A stretch of DNA of 64,000 bases from Pseudomonas sp. MYb118 (GCF_040947875.1 NZ_JBFRXN010000001.1:1178001-1242000); one strand, 5' to 3'. Shown: positions 36,154 through 46,652, numbered from the stretch's first letter. A program made the numbers and translations. The notes: generated from the letters alone by a model not told the origin.

Positions 36154-37374
36154 ATGGAACTCATCGACAAGCTCAGTATTCTCGCCGACGCCGCCAAGTA
36201 CGACGCCTCCTGCGCCAGCAGCGGGGCGCCCAAGCGCAGTTCCGAGGGCAAGAGCGGGTTGGGGGCTACCGATGGCATGGGCATTTGTCACAGCTATACC
36301 CCGGATGGGCGTTGCGTGTCGTTGTTGAAGGTATTGCTGACCAACTTCTGCCTGTACGACTGCCAGTATTGCGTCAACCGCCGCTCCAGCGATGTGCCCC
36401 GGGCGCGGTTCACCCCGGAAGAAGTGGTGAAGCTGACTCTGGATTTCTACCGGCGCAATTGCGTCAGCGGCTTGTTTCTCAGTTCCGGGATCATCCGCTC
36501 GGCGGACTACACCATGGAACAACTGGTGCGTGTGGCGAAGCTGCTGCGCGAAGAGCACGAGTTTCGCGGCTACATCCACCTCAAGACCATTCCCGAAGCC
36601 GATCCGGCGTTGATCGAGGAAGCGGGGCGTTATGCCGATCGCTTGAGCGTGAACATCGAGTTGCCCACCAACGCCAGCCTGCAGACCCTGGCCCCGGAAA
36701 AACAGCTGGGCTCGATTCGCCAGGCGATGAAGACCATCTACACCGGCGAGCAGACCGTGCTCAACGAACCCCGGGCGCCCAGATTCGCACCGGCCGGGCA
36801 AAGCACGCAGATGATCGTCGGCGCGGACGAGACCGACGACAGCACCATCCTTCACAGTGCCCAGGCTTTGTACGGCAACTACAAGTTGCGCCGGGTGTAT
36901 TACTCGGCCTTCAGCCCGATTCCCAACAGCCCGAAAAGCGTGCCCCTGGCCGCGCCGCCACTGATGCGCGAACACCGCTTGTACCAGGCGGATTTCCTCT
37001 TGCGCAGTTACGGGTACAGCGCCGGAGAGTTGTTCAAGGGCCCCGGACACCTGGCGCTGGACATTGATCCGAAGCTGGCCTGGGCGCTGGCGAACCGCGA
37101 GGTGTTTCCGCTGGACCTCAATCGTGCCGAGGCGACGCTGATCGCGCGGATCCCCGGCATCGGCCTGCGCACCACCGAACGACTGGTCGAGCTTCGCCGG
37201 CAACGGCGGATTCGTTACGAAGACCTGGCGCGCATGCGTTGCGTGCTGACCAAGGCCAAACCGTTTTTCATCACCAGCGACTACCACCCGCAGCAGGCCG
37301 AGGTCACCAGTGATCTGTTGTACCAGCAGATGCGCGACAGGCCGCAGCCGCAGCAAATGGGTTTGTGGGGATGA
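36154..37374 (+). CDS. Putative DNA modification/repair radical SAM protein (SplB-like)
   Basis: A 406-residue radical SAM enzyme. The cluster-binding motif CLYDCQYC (CxxxCxxC) is near residue 65, preceded by VLLTNF and followed by FLSSGIIRSADYTMEQL. The C-terminus has a helix-hairpin-helix DNA-binding element (IPGIGLRTTERLVELRR) near residue 330. This matches the TIGR03916-type family, usually paired with the next gene and proposed to act on DNA lesions; no reaction has been shown that I know of. AAAGG lies 8 bases before the ATG, and a LexA box overlaps the promoter. Its stop overlaps the next start by 4 bases. Confidence 0.92.
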   Translation: MELIDKLSILADAAKYDASCASSGAPKRSSEGKSGLGATDGMGICHSYTPDGRCVSLLKVLLTNFCLYDCQYCVNRRSSDVPRARFTPEEVVKLTLDFYRRNCVSGLFLSSGIIRSADYTMEQLVRVAKLLREEHEFRGYIHLKTIPEADPALIEEAGRYADRLSVNIELPTNASLQTLAPEKQLGSIRQAMKTIYTGEQTVLNEPRAPRFAPAGQSTQMIVGADETDDSTILHSAQALYGNYKLRRVYYSAFSPIPNSPKSVPLAAPPLMREHRLYQADFLLRSYGYSAGELFKGPGHLALDIDPKLAWALANREVFPLDLNRAEATLIARIPGIGLRTTERLVELRRQRRIRYEDLARMRCVLTKAKPFFITSDYHPQQAEVTSDLLYQQMRDRPQPQQMGLWG

Positions 37375-38198
37375 TCCACCTCGATTGCGCCGACCTGTTC
37401 GACACCTGGCGCCAGCAGGCGCGCTGGCTGTTGAGCCATGGCGTGGACCCCAGTCGGGCCAGTTGGGCACGTGAAGAGGTGGCAGACCTGTTCGCCAGTG
37501 ATGAACCCTTGCCGGCGGACCTGGGGCCGTTTCAGGCGCGAATCCCGCGAACGTTGCTCGATACGTTGGAACAGGCGTCGCATTATCGCGGTGATCAACG
37601 CTGGAGTCTGTTGTACGAGGTGCTGTGGCGAGTCAGCCATGGCGACCGCACGGCGATGATGGCGGGGGATCGGCTTGGCAGTGAATTACAGAGAAGAATC
37701 AAGCAGATACGACGTGAATCTCATCATCTACATGCATTTGTGCGCTTCGTCGCCTTGCCGGAAAACCCCGGGCCGCATTACGTGGCGTGGCATGAGCCGG
37801 CCCATGACATCCTGCACAGCGCCAGCGAACATTTCATCGGCCGCATGGGCCGCCACCGCTGGCTGATCGCTACGCCTCGGGATGGGGTTTACTACGACGG
37901 TGAGCAACTGATCTACCAGCGCGAGTGCCCGCTGGAGTGGCAGCAACTGGCGCAGAACGTTGACGATCCTCACGGCGACATGTGGTTGACCTACTACAGC
38001 CACATCTTCAACCCGGCGCGGCTGAACCCGAAGGTCATGCAGGGCCATCTGCCGACCCGGTTCTGGAAGAACCTGCCCGAAGGTGCGCTGATTCCCGGTT
38101 TGATCACTCAAGCGCGTACCGGCAAGCAGCAGGACGGCCAGGCGAGCGGAATCAAGGGCAGGGCGGGGAAGCGGATTGTGCATGAGGGGCGTGGGTGA
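37371..38198 (+). CDS. TIGR03915/DUF4130 partner protein with C-terminal uracil-glycosylase-like region absent
   Basis: A 275-residue protein that starts within the stop codon of the radical SAM gene (ATGA), so the two are coupled. It has the DUF4130 features: ALPENPGPHYVAWHEPAHDI-like segment (residues 120-150), HFIGRMGRHRWLIATPRDGVYYDG, then DPHGDMWLTYYSHIFNPARLNPKVM near the end, followed by TRFWKNLPEGALIPGLI. In some species this domain is fused to a uracil-DNA glycosylase (UdgX type); here that domain is missing and a short basic tail ends the protein. Role in DNA repair is inferred from the pairing and the LexA box. Confidence 0.88.
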   Translation: MIHLDCADLFDTWRQQARWLLSHGVDPSRASWAREEVADLFASDEPLPADLGPFQARIPRTLLDTLEQASHYRGDQRWSLLYEVLWRVSHGDRTAMMAGDRLGSELQRRIKQIRRESHHLHAFVRFVALPENPGPHYVAWHEPAHDILHSASEHFIGRMGRHRWLIATPRDGVYYDGEQLIYQRECPLEWQQLAQNVDDPHGDMWLTYYSHIFNPARLNPKVMQGHLPTRFWKNLPEGALIPGLITQARTGKQQDGQASGIKGRAGKRIVHEGRG

Positions 38199-38206
38199 TG
38201 AGGTGG

Positions 38207-38697
38207 GTAGCCTGATGCCCCGCGGTGTCTGGGCTACCATCGCGAGCAGGCTCGCTCCCACAGGATTTTGCGGTAGATACATATTCTGTGAACGGCCCCG
38301 GCCTCTGTAGGAGCGAGCTTGCTCGCGATGGAGGTCAACGATAACGCTGGCTGCCTGATGCCCTGCGGTGGTCGGGCTACCATCGCGGGCAAGCCCGCTC
38401 CCACAGGGTTTTGCGGTAGATACATATTCTGTGAACGGCCAGGTCCCCTGTAGGAGCGAGCTTGCTCGCGATGGAGGTCAACGATGACGCTGGCTACCTG
38501 ATGCCCTGCGGTGTCTGGGCTACCATCGCGAGCAAGCCCGCTCCCACAGGGTTTGGGGGTAGACACATATTCTGTGAGCGACCAGGCCCCCTGTAGGAGC
38601 GAGCTTGCTCGCGATGGAGGCCAACGATGACGCTGGCTGCCTGATGTCCTGCGGTGTCTGGGCTACCATCGCGGGCAAGCCCGCTCCTACAGGGGTG
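38207..38697. repeat. Tandem REPIN array, about 144-bp period, three and a half units
   Basis: REPIN left arms begin near 38305, 38449 and 38592; a right half-unit lies at 38207-38264. The units share the linker TTTTGCGGTAGATACATATTC plus TGTGAACGGCC and the centre CTGGCTGCCTGATGCCCTGC. It occupies the space between the repair operon and the ilvE terminator; no gene is seen there. Confidence 0.95.
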
Positions 38698-38723
38698 GGG
38701 AGACCCTGTTTCCAGGAGACACA

Positions 38724-38761
38724 AAAAAGCCCCCCATCACCAACGCGATGGGGGGCTTTTT
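38724..38761 (-). terminator. Intrinsic terminator of ilvE
   Basis: AAAAAGCCCCCCATC pairs perfectly with GATGGGGGGCTTTTT over 15 bp around an 8-base loop. On the minus strand the stem ends in a T-run, 14 bases past the ilvE stop codon. Confidence 0.93.
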
Positions 38762-38775
38762 CTTGTAGCGTCAGG

Positions 38776-39795
38776 TCAAACCTTGACGATCCAACCCGCT
38801 GGCGCTTCGATGTCGCCGGTTTGCACGCCGGTCAGCTCTTTGTAGAGCTTCTGGGTGATCGGGCCGACTTCGGTTTCGCTGTGGAACACGTGCAGGTGGT
38901 CGTTGTAGCTGATGCCGCCGATCGGCGTGATCACCGCAGCGGTACCGCAGGCGCCGGCTTCCTTGAAGTCCGACAGCTTGTCGATCAGCACGTCGCCTTC
39001 GACCACTTCCAGGCCCAGGCGGGTCTTGGCCAGTTCGATCAGCGACAGGCGGGTGATGCCTGGCAGGACCGATGGCGAGTTCGGGGTGACGAACTTGTTG
39101 TCGTGGGTGATCCCGAAGAAGTTGGCCGAACCGACTTCCTCGATCTTCTTGTGGGTCAGTGGGTCCAGGTAGATGGCGTCAGCGAAGTGCGCTTTCTTGG
39201 CCTGGGAGCCTGGCATCAGGCTGGCGGCGTAGTTGCCACCCACTTTGGCAGCACCGGTGCCTTGTGGCGCGGCGCGGTCGAAGGTGGAAATCTGGAAGTT
39301 GTGCGGGGTCAGGCCGCCCTTGAAGTAGGCGCCGACCGGGATCGCGAACACCGAGAAGATGAACTCCGGCGCGGTACGCACGCCGATGTTGTCACCCACG
39401 CCGATCACGAACGGACGCAGGTACAGCGCGCCGCCGGTGCCGTAAGGCGGGATGAAGCGCTCGTTGGCGCGAACCACTTGCTTGCAGGCCTCGACGAACT
39501 GCTCGGTGGACACGTGCGGCATCAGCAGGCGTGCGCAGCTGCGCTGCATGCGGGCGGCGTTCTGGTCCGGGCGGAACAGGTTGATCGAGCCGTCCTTGCA
39601 ACGGTAGGCCTTGAGGCCTTCGAAGCATTGCTGGCCGTAGTGCAGGGCGGTGGAGCCTTCGCTGATGTGCAGCACGTTATCTTCGGTCAGGGTGCCCTTG
39701 TCCCACTCGCCATTGCGAAAGTACGACAGATAGCGCTTGTCGGTCTTGATATAGTCAAAACCCAACTTGTCCCAATTGATGCTTTCGTTACCCAT
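38776..39795 (-). CDS. ilvE: Branched-chain amino acid aminotransferase
   Basis: A 339-residue fold-type IV PLP enzyme that interconverts valine, leucine and isoleucine with their 2-keto acids. Seen: STALHYGQQCFEGLKAYRC near residue 50, RPDQNAARMQRSCARL, the PLP lysine in GAAKVGGNYAASL, and the C-terminal KEAGACGTAAVITPIGGI. Length and motifs fit the 'eukaryotic-type' IlvE used by Pseudomonas. GAGGG lies 7 bases before the ATG. It lies next to the bkd operon in the same direction, supplying the keto acids that complex degrades, but has its own terminator and a 238-base gap, with a small UUCG-loop hairpin at 39816-39831 in the leader. Confidence 0.95.
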   Translation of the reverse strand: MGNESINWDKLGFDYIKTDKRYLSYFRNGEWDKGTLTEDNVLHISEGSTALHYGQQCFEGLKAYRCKDGSINLFRPDQNAARMQRSCARLLMPHVSTEQFVEACKQVVRANERFIPPYGTGGALYLRPFVIGVGDNIGVRTAPEFIFSVFAIPVGAYFKGGLTPHNFQISTFDRAAPQGTGAAKVGGNYAASLMPGSQAKKAHFADAIYLDPLTHKKIEEVGSANFFGITHDNKFVTPNSPSVLPGITRLSLIELAKTRLGLEVVEGDVLIDKLSDFKEAGACGTAAVITPIGGISYNDHLHVFHSETEVGPITQKLYKELTGVQTGDIEAPAGWIVKV

Positions 39796-39959
39796 GACAC
39801 CCTCTATCACTTAACAACCGTCGAAACGGTTCAAGGCTTCTGACGTTTTTTGGATGGGCACAACAATACTTCATTCCGGGGTTGTTTCGCAGCCCGGACT
39901 ATCGGATGACGGGCAGAAAATCTCGTCGTCCTGAAAAGATCGTGACGGTTCGACGCCTC

Positions 39960-40020
39960 GACAAGCTCGCTCCTACAGGGGAATGCGTTGCCGCTGTAGG
40001 AGCGGGCTTGCCCGCGATGG
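39960..40020. repeat. Two REP sequences, one truncated
   Basis: A right half-arm (ACAAGCTCGCTCCTACAGGG) is followed after about 15 bases by a complete TGTAGGAGCGGGCTTGCCCG element. They lie just past the lpdV stop codon, at the end of the bkd operon. Confidence 0.88.
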
Positions 40021-40033
40021 CCGCGCCCCCGAT

Positions 40034-41416
40034 CTAAAGGTGCAACGCATGCCCCAACGCCCGCAGCGCCGCTTCCTGCACCGCTTCGCCCAGGGTCGGG
40101 TGCGCGTGGATGGTGCCGGCGATGTCTTCCAGGCGGGCGCCCATTTCCAGGCTTTGCGCGAAGGCGGTCGACAACTCCGAAACGCCCACGCCCACTGCCT
40201 GCCAGCCGACAATCAGATGATTGTCGCGACGAGCGACCACTCGCACGAAGCCGCTTTTCGACTCCAGGGTCATGGCCCGGCCATTGGCCGCGAACGGGAA
40301 GTTCGCCACGATGCAGTCAAGGCTCGCGGCCTTGACCTGGTCCGGGGTCTTGCCGACCACCACCAGCTCCGGGTCGGTGAAGCACACGGCAGCGATGGCG
40401 GTGGGGCTGAACTCGCGGGTCTTGCCGCTGATCAGCTCGGCGACCATCTCGCCCTGGGCCATGGCCCGGTGCGCGAGCATCGGTTCGCCGCTCAGGTCAC
40501 CAATGGCGTAGACGTTGCGCATGCTGGTCTGGCACCGGTGGTCGACCTTGATCGACGCGCCGTTCATCTCCAGGTTCAGCGCTTCCAGATTCCAGCCCTG
40601 GGTGTTCGGCTTGCGTCCGACCGCCACCAGCACCTGATCGGTTTCCAGGTTCAAGGTGTCGCCATTCGGGTCGCTGACTTGCAGGGTATTACTATTAGAA
40701 TCAAAGCCTTGCACGCTATGCTTCAAGTAAAGCTTCACGCCAAGCTTCTTCAGTTCCTCATGCACCGGCTGGGTCAGTTCGGCATCGTAGGCTGGCAGGA
40801 TGCGCTCCTGGGCCTCGACTACGCTGACCTCGGCACCGAGCTTGCGATAGGCAATCCCCAGCTCCAGGCCGATGTAACCGCCACCGACCACCACCAGGCG
40901 CTTGGGCAGCGACTTCGGCGCCAGGGCCTCGGTGGAGGAGATAATCGGCCCGCCAATCGGCAGCATCGGCAGGTTGACGCTCTTCGAACCGGTAGCCAGT
41001 ACCAGGTGTTCGCAGTGAATACGCTGGTCGCCGACTTCAACGGTCTTGCCGTCGATGACCTTGGCCCAGCCCTGGATCACCTGGACCTTGTTTTTCTTCA
41101 GCAACGCTGCCACGCCAGTCGTCAGGCGATCGACGATGCCGTCCTTCCATTCCACGCTCTTGCCGATATCCAGGCTCGGCGCGCCGACGCTGATGCCCAG
41201 CGCCGAGTGCTGGTTGTGCTGGTGGGTCTGGTGGAACTGCTCGGCCACGTGGATCAGCGCCTTGGAAGGGATGCAGCCGATGTTCAGGCAGGTGCCGCCC
41301 AGCGCCTGGCCCTCGACCAGAATGGTCGGGATGCCCAGTTGACCGGCGCGAATCGCCGTCACATAACCGCCGGGGCCGCCGCCGATGATCAGCAGCGTGG
41401 TGTTCAAAGTCTGCAT
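40034..41416 (-). CDS. lpdV: Dihydrolipoamide dehydrogenase of the branched-chain keto-acid complex (E3)
   Basis: A 460-residue flavoprotein disulfide reductase that reoxidises the lipoyl group of BkdB with NAD+. Seen: FAD motif [21 protein letters not shown], redox-active cysteines in [20 protein letters not shown] motif [13 protein letters not shown], and the C-terminal base region [15 protein letters not shown]. It is last in the bkd operon, starting 3 bases after bkdB. Pseudomonas keeps a separate E3 (Lpd-Val) for this complex. Confidence 0.96.
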   Translation of the reverse strand: MQTLNTTLLIIGGGPGGYVTAIRAGQLGIPTILVEGQALGGTCLNIGCIPSKALIHVAEQFHQTHQHNQHSALGISVGAPSLDIGKSVEWKDGIVDRLTTGVAALLKKNKVQVIQGWAKVIDGKTVEVGDQRIHCEHLVLATGSKSVNLPMLPIGGPIISSTEALAPKSLPKRLVVVGGGYIGLELGIAYRKLGAEVSVVEAQERILPAYDAELTQPVHEELKKLGVKLYLKHSVQGFDSNSNTLQVSDPNGDTLNLETDQVLVAVGRKPNTQGWNLEALNLEMNGASIKVDHRCQTSMRNVYAIGDLSGEPMLAHRAMAQGEMVAELISGKTREFSPTAIAAVCFTDPELVVVGKTPDQVKAASLDCIVANFPFAANGRAMTLESKSGFVRVVARRDNHLIVGWQAVGVGVSELSTAFAQSLEMGARLEDIAGTIHAHPTLGEAVQEAALRALGHALHL

Positions 41417-41419
41417 GCC

Positions 41420-42691
41420 TTACTCCACGAACAGGGTAGCGGGTTGTTCGAGCAGGCCACGAACGGCCTGGATGAATTGCGCCGCATCCATGCCATCGAC
41501 CACCCGGTGATCGAACGAGCTGGAGAGGTTCATCATCTTGCGGATCACCACCTGGCCTTTGATTACCATCGGCCGTTCGACGATCTTGTTCACGCCGACG
41601 ATCGCCACTTCCGGCAGGTTCAGCACCGGTGTGCTGACGATGCCGCCCAGCGCGCCAAGGCTGGTCAGGGTGATGCTCGAGCCGGACAACTCATCGCGGC
41701 TGGCTTTGCCGGTGCGCGCGGCGTTGGCCAGGCGGGCGATTTCACTGGCGTTGTCCCACAGGCTGCGGGCCTCGGTGTGACGCACCACCGGCACCATCAA
41801 GCCGATGTCGGCCTGGGTGGCGATGCCCACGTGCACGGCACCCAGACGGGTGATGACCTGGGCTTCGTCGTCGTAGCGGGCGTTGATCTGCGGGAAATCG
41901 CGCAGGGCCACGACCAGTGCGCGGACCAGGAACGGCAGCAAGGTCAGCTTGCCACGCGTTGCACCATGTTTTTCGTTCAGGTGAGCGCGCAGTTCTTCCA
42001 CGGCCGTCACGTCGATTTCCTCGACATAACTGAAGTGCGCGGCACGCTGGGTGGCGTCCTGCATGCGCTGGGCGATCTTGCGGCGCATGCCGATCACCGG
42101 GATCTGTTCTTCGTCATGGCGCTGCGCATAAGCGGCAGGGACGCTCGATGCATTGGACTGACCCTGTGCCAGATAGGCTTCGAGGTCGTCATGCAGCACG
42201 CGGCCGGCCGGGCCGCTGCCGCGCACCAGGCGTAGCTGGATACCGAGGTCCAGCGCGTGTTTGCGCACGGCCGGGGAGGCCAGCGGGCGTTCATCCGCTT
42301 CGCGTGCCACCATCGGCCCCTGGGCCACCGGCGCTTTTGCGACAGGTGCAGGCGCCGCAACCGGCTTGCTTTCCACTTTGGCTTCTACCACCGGCGCCGC
42401 AGCTTCCTTGACCGCTTCAGGCTGGGGCGCATGCTTGACGTTGCCCGCGCCTTCGACCTCGATGCTGATCAGCACACTGCCGACCGCCATGACTTCGCCC
42501 GGCACGCCGCCCAGCGAAATCACCTTGCCGTGCACCGGCGAAGGGATGTCGACCATCGCCTTGTCGGTCATCACATCGGCCAGCACCTGGTCCTCGACGA
42601 CCATGTCGCCAACCTTGACGTGCCACACCGACAACTCAACTTCTGCAATGCCTTCGCCAATGTCCGGCATCTTGATAACGTGCGTGCCCAT
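41420..42691 (-). CDS. bkdB: Branched-chain keto-acid dehydrogenase E2 (dihydrolipoamide acyltransferase)
   Basis: A 423-residue core enzyme of the complex. The single lipoyl domain (residues 1-80) carries the modified lysine in VMTDKAMVDIPSP; an Ala/Pro-rich linker follows; the E1/E3-binding domain is ASPAVRKHALDLGIQLRLV; the catalytic domain ends with SSFDHRVVDGMDAAQF, holding the HxxxDG acyltransferase motif. It transfers isobutyryl, isovaleryl or 2-methylbutyryl groups to CoA. The start codon abuts the bkdA2 stop with no gap. Confidence 0.96.
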   Translation of the reverse strand: MGTHVIKMPDIGEGIAEVELSVWHVKVGDMVVEDQVLADVMTDKAMVDIPSPVHGKVISLGGVPGEVMAVGSVLISIEVEGAGNVKHAPQPEAVKEAAAPVVEAKVESKPVAAPAPVAKAPVAQGPMVAREADERPLASPAVRKHALDLGIQLRLVRGSGPAGRVLHDDLEAYLAQGQSNASSVPAAYAQRHDEEQIPVIGMRRKIAQRMQDATQRAAHFSYVEEIDVTAVEELRAHLNEKHGATRGKLTLLPFLVRALVVALRDFPQINARYDDEAQVITRLGAVHVGIATQADIGLMVPVVRHTEARSLWDNASEIARLANAARTGKASRDELSGSSITLTSLGALGGIVSTPVLNLPEVAIVGVNKIVERPMVIKGQVVIRKMMNLSSSFDHRVVDGMDAAQFIQAVRGLLEQPATLFVE

Positions 42692-43750
42692 TCAGACCTC
42701 CATGACCCGATGCAAAGCCGCGACCACACGGGACGGGCCAGGGAAATACGCCCACTCTTGAGCGTGCGGGTAGGGGGTGTCCCAACCGGTGACGCGTTCG
42801 ATCGGCGCTTCCAGGTGGTGGAAGCAGTGTTCCTGCACCAGGGCTGCCAGTTCGGCGCCAAAACCGCAGGTGCGGGTCGCTTCGTGGACGATCACGCAGC
42901 GGCCGGTTTTCTTCACCGACTTGGTGATGGTTTCCAGGTCCAGCGGCCACAGGCTGCGCAGGTCGATGACTTCGGCATCGACGCCGCTTTCTTCGGCGGC
43001 GACTTGCGACACATACACCGTGGTGCCGTAGGTCAGGATGGTCACGTCCTTGCCCGGGCGGGCGATGGCGGCCACGTCCAGCGGTACGGTGTAGTAACCG
43101 TCCGGTACCTGGGCGGCGGGGTGTTTCGACCACGGGGTGACCGGGCGTTCGTGGTGGCCATCGAACGGGCCGTTGTATAGGCGCTTGGGCTCCAGGAAGA
43201 TCACCGGGTCATCGTTTTCGATGGAGGCGATCAAAAGGCCCTTGGCGTCATAGGGGTTGGACGGCATCACGGTGCGCAGGCCACACACCTGGGTGAACAG
43301 CGCCTCGATGCTCTGGCTGTGGGTCTGGCCGCCGTAGATGCCGCCGCCGCAGGGCATGCGCAGGGTCAGCGGCGCGGTGAACTCGCCGGCCGAGCGGTAA
43401 CGCAGGCGCGCCGCTTCGGAAATGATCTGGTCGTAGGCTGGGTACACGTAGTCGGCGAACTGGATTTCCACCACCGGGCGCAGGCCGTAGGCGCCCATGC
43501 CCACGGCGGTGCCGACGATGCCGCTTTCGGAGATCGGCGCGTCGAACACCCGCGAGGTGCCGTATTTGCTCTGCAGGCCTTCGGTACAACGGAACACGCC
43601 GCCGAAGTAGCCGACGTCCTGACCGAACACCACGACATTGTCGTCACGCTCAAGCATCACATCCATGGCCGAGCGCAGGGCCTGGATCATGGTCATGGTG
43701 GTCGTGGTCATGGCGGTATCCAGCGCAATATTGTTGTTGTGATCGTTCAT
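42692..43750 (-). CDS. bkdA2: Branched-chain keto-acid dehydrogenase E1 beta subunit
   Basis: A 352-residue subunit that forms the thiamine-diphosphate E1 tetramer with BkdA1. Family motifs: ALRSAMDVMLERDDNVVVFGQDVGYFGGVFR, ISESGIVGTAVGMGAYG, EIQFADYVYPAYDQI, and the C-terminal transketolase domain GVTGWDTPYP-like segment (RVTGWDTPYPHAQEWAYFPG). The N-terminus of about 14 residues before MTMIQALR is longer than in many homologues, and GTG or ATG codons slightly downstream are alternatives. One base separates its ATG from the bkdA1 stop. Confidence 0.95.
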   Translation of the reverse strand: MNDHNNNIALDTAMTTTTMTMIQALRSAMDVMLERDDNVVVFGQDVGYFGGVFRCTEGLQSKYGTSRVFDAPISESGIVGTAVGMGAYGLRPVVEIQFADYVYPAYDQIISEAARLRYRSAGEFTAPLTLRMPCGGGIYGGQTHSQSIEALFTQVCGLRTVMPSNPYDAKGLLIASIENDDPVIFLEPKRLYNGPFDGHHERPVTPWSKHPAAQVPDGYYTVPLDVAAIARPGKDVTILTYGTTVYVSQVAAEESGVDAEVIDLRSLWPLDLETITKSVKKTGRCVIVHEATRTCGFGAELAALVQEHCFHHLEAPIERVTGWDTPYPHAQEWAYFPGPSRVVAALHRVMEV

Positions 43751-43751
43751 G

Positions 43752-45032
<1,281 letters not shown>

Positions 45033-45093
45033 TCATTCCATGGGTGATGGAAATCTTGTCCTACAAACATCATAGGCTCGGCGCAGGAGAATA

Positions 45094-45145
45094 TTTATCT
45101 GTGTTTCGTTGCGTTGGCGATCATTTGCAGATAAAAAATCTGCAC
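45094..45145. promoter_or_regulatory. Candidate BkdR operator region
   Basis: TGCAGAT-N5-ATCTGCA (45127-45145) is a perfect 7-5-7 inverted repeat in an AT-rich stretch 28 bases before bkdR. A further half site TTTATCTG (45094-45101) is the reverse complement of CAGATAAA within it. Lrp-type regulators bind several such sites; BkdR is known to act on this intergenic region in Pseudomonas putida. The exact sites here are inferred. Confidence 0.5.
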
Positions 45146-45173
45146 AAACATAAAAATCAGGTGTTTTTGTCTC

Positions 45174-45662
45174 ATGCGTAAACTGGACCGTACCGACATC
45201 GGCATTCTCAACAGCCTTCAGGAGAATGCGCGCATCACCAACGCCGACCTCGCGCGCTCGGTCAATCTGTCGCCCACCCCGTGTTTCAACCGGGTCAAGG
45301 CCATGGAAGAACTGGGAGTGATTCGTGAGCAGGTGACGTTGCTAGACGCCGACCTGCTGGGGCTGCACGTCAACGTGTTCATCCACGTCAGCCTGGAGAA
45401 GCAGGTGGAAATGGCCCTGCAGCATTTCGAGGAAGCGATTTCCGATCGCCCGGAAGTCATGGAGTGCTACCTGATGGCGGGCGACCCGGACTACCTGATC
45501 CGCGTACTGGTGCCGAGCATCCAGGCGCTGGAGCGCTTCATGATGGACTTCCTCACCAAGGTGCCTGGCGTGGCGAACATCCGCTCCAGCTTTGCCCTCA
45601 AGCAGGTGCGCTACAAGACCGCGCTGCCATTGCCAGCCAATGGTTTGACCCTGGGCAGTTGA
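45174..45662 (+). CDS. bkdR: Lrp/AsnC-family activator of the bkd operon
   Basis: A 162-residue regulator: helix-turn-helix ([42 protein letters not shown]) and an RAM ligand-binding domain ([30 protein letters not shown]). It begins 186 bases from the divergent bkdA1 start, as in other pseudomonads, where BkdR activates the operon in response to branched-chain amino acids. Its stop lies 12 bases from that of the convergent tyrosinase gene. Confidence 0.95.
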   Translation: MRKLDRTDIGILNSLQENARITNADLARSVNLSPTPCFNRVKAMEELGVIREQVTLLDADLLGLHVNVFIHVSLEKQVEMALQHFEEAISDRPEVMECYLMAGDPDYLIRVLVPSIQALERFMMDFLTKVPGVANIRSSFALKQVRYKTALPLPANGLTLGS

Positions 45663-45674
45663 TCAATGTCAGCG

Positions 45675-46529
45675 TCAGACGTAGGCGTAGGTGTAGTCGA
45701 GCGCCCGAGTGTCGAGGGTATCGCGTACTGTGTAGGCTCGCGTCCACGGAGCCGGTTCGTTGCCCGGATGAAAGACCAGCACTTCGTTCAGGCCGGCAGC
45801 GCCCGCCGGGCTGGAAAACGGTAGTGCGTCGCGGTGCTGCTGCCTCCAGCGCTCCCATAGCAGGTCGAGGTAGCAGTGGTGCAGGAAAAAGATCGGATCG
45901 TTGGGAGAGGCTGCCTCTGTCATGTTGCCGCCAATCCAGGCGTGTACCGGGTTGTGCAATTGCGCTTCCGAGACGTTTTCCCATCCGGCGCGTTCCTCCC
46001 AGTAAACGGTGCTGTTGAGCGCATCAATGACCATCGCGGGCGGCGGCAGGCCGCCGTCCTGGCCAAGGTTACGGCGCAAATTGATATCGCCGTTCTCGGT
46101 GTTCCACACCGCCACACTGAACCGACCCCCTTCGACGGTGAAGGGGCCGCTGGTCACGTGCTGTTGTTGCGAACTGTCGCCGTTGCCCCCCATGAAGTCC
46201 GAAGTGAAAGGATTGTCGGCGCCCGTGAGTTGCCAGTTCCAATAGGGCAGCGTAATGCCGGTATCGCTGGCGGCGGATTGCAATGCCAATTCGAACTGGC
46301 GCAGCAGCACCCGGTGCCAGGGGTAAAACAACGGGCTGGAATGGGGATTGGGGGTCAGCGGGTTGCCACGTCCCATCGAGTTCCTGTGGATTTGCACGAA
46401 GTCGTCGTAGCGACTCTGCTCGCCGGGCCGCAGAACGCTGTCGACATCGGTTTTCAGTTTGAGGATGGCATTGATGAACCGCGACTTCTGGTCCGCCGTC
46501 ATGTCCCGGTGGTTGGTACGAATATCCAT
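45675..46529 (-). CDS. Tyrosinase (type 3 copper phenol oxidase)
   Basis: A 284-residue protein similar to Streptomyces tyrosinases. Copper A ligands are His48 (QIHRNS), His63 (NPHSS) and His72 (YPWHRVLLRQFE); copper B ligands are His192 and His196 (LHNPVHAW) and His218 (FFLHHCYLDLLWERW). SPNDPIFFLHH is the strongest signature. It would oxidise monophenols and diphenols to quinones, the first steps to melanin. No signal peptide, no Tat motif and no MelC1-like caddie gene nearby. The C-terminal 45 residues (ending DYTYAYV) are short, so no cap domain covers the site. The ATG chosen has GGAG 11 bases upstream; a 33-codon extension has none. Confidence 0.92.
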   Translation of the reverse strand: MDIRTNHRDMTADQKSRFINAILKLKTDVDSVLRPGEQSRYDDFVQIHRNSMGRGNPLTPNPHSSPLFYPWHRVLLRQFELALQSAASDTGITLPYWNWQLTGADNPFTSDFMGGNGDSSQQQHVTSGPFTVEGGRFSVAVWNTENGDINLRRNLGQDGGLPPPAMVIDALNSTVYWEERAGWENVSEAQLHNPVHAWIGGNMTEAASPNDPIFFLHHCYLDLLWERWRQQHRDALPFSSPAGAAGLNEVLVFHPGNEPAPWTRAYTVRDTLDTRALDYTYAYV

Positions 46530-46652
46530 ATTGCGAAAACTCCATTGGTTGTTTGCCCAATCAAGTCTCTGCGTGGATGACGCGGGCTTCAATTCACTCC
46601 TTTCGCTGGCGGGGGTGGGAAAAGTCACTTAGAGCGGCGCAGACAATGCCGC

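Noticed and set aside
39983..42235. 750-codon plus-strand ORF opposite lpdV and bkdB
   Set aside because: It is a mirror frame of two certain genes, with His/Asp/Gln/Arg-rich translation and no domain; high-GC Pseudomonas genes often give long antisense frames.
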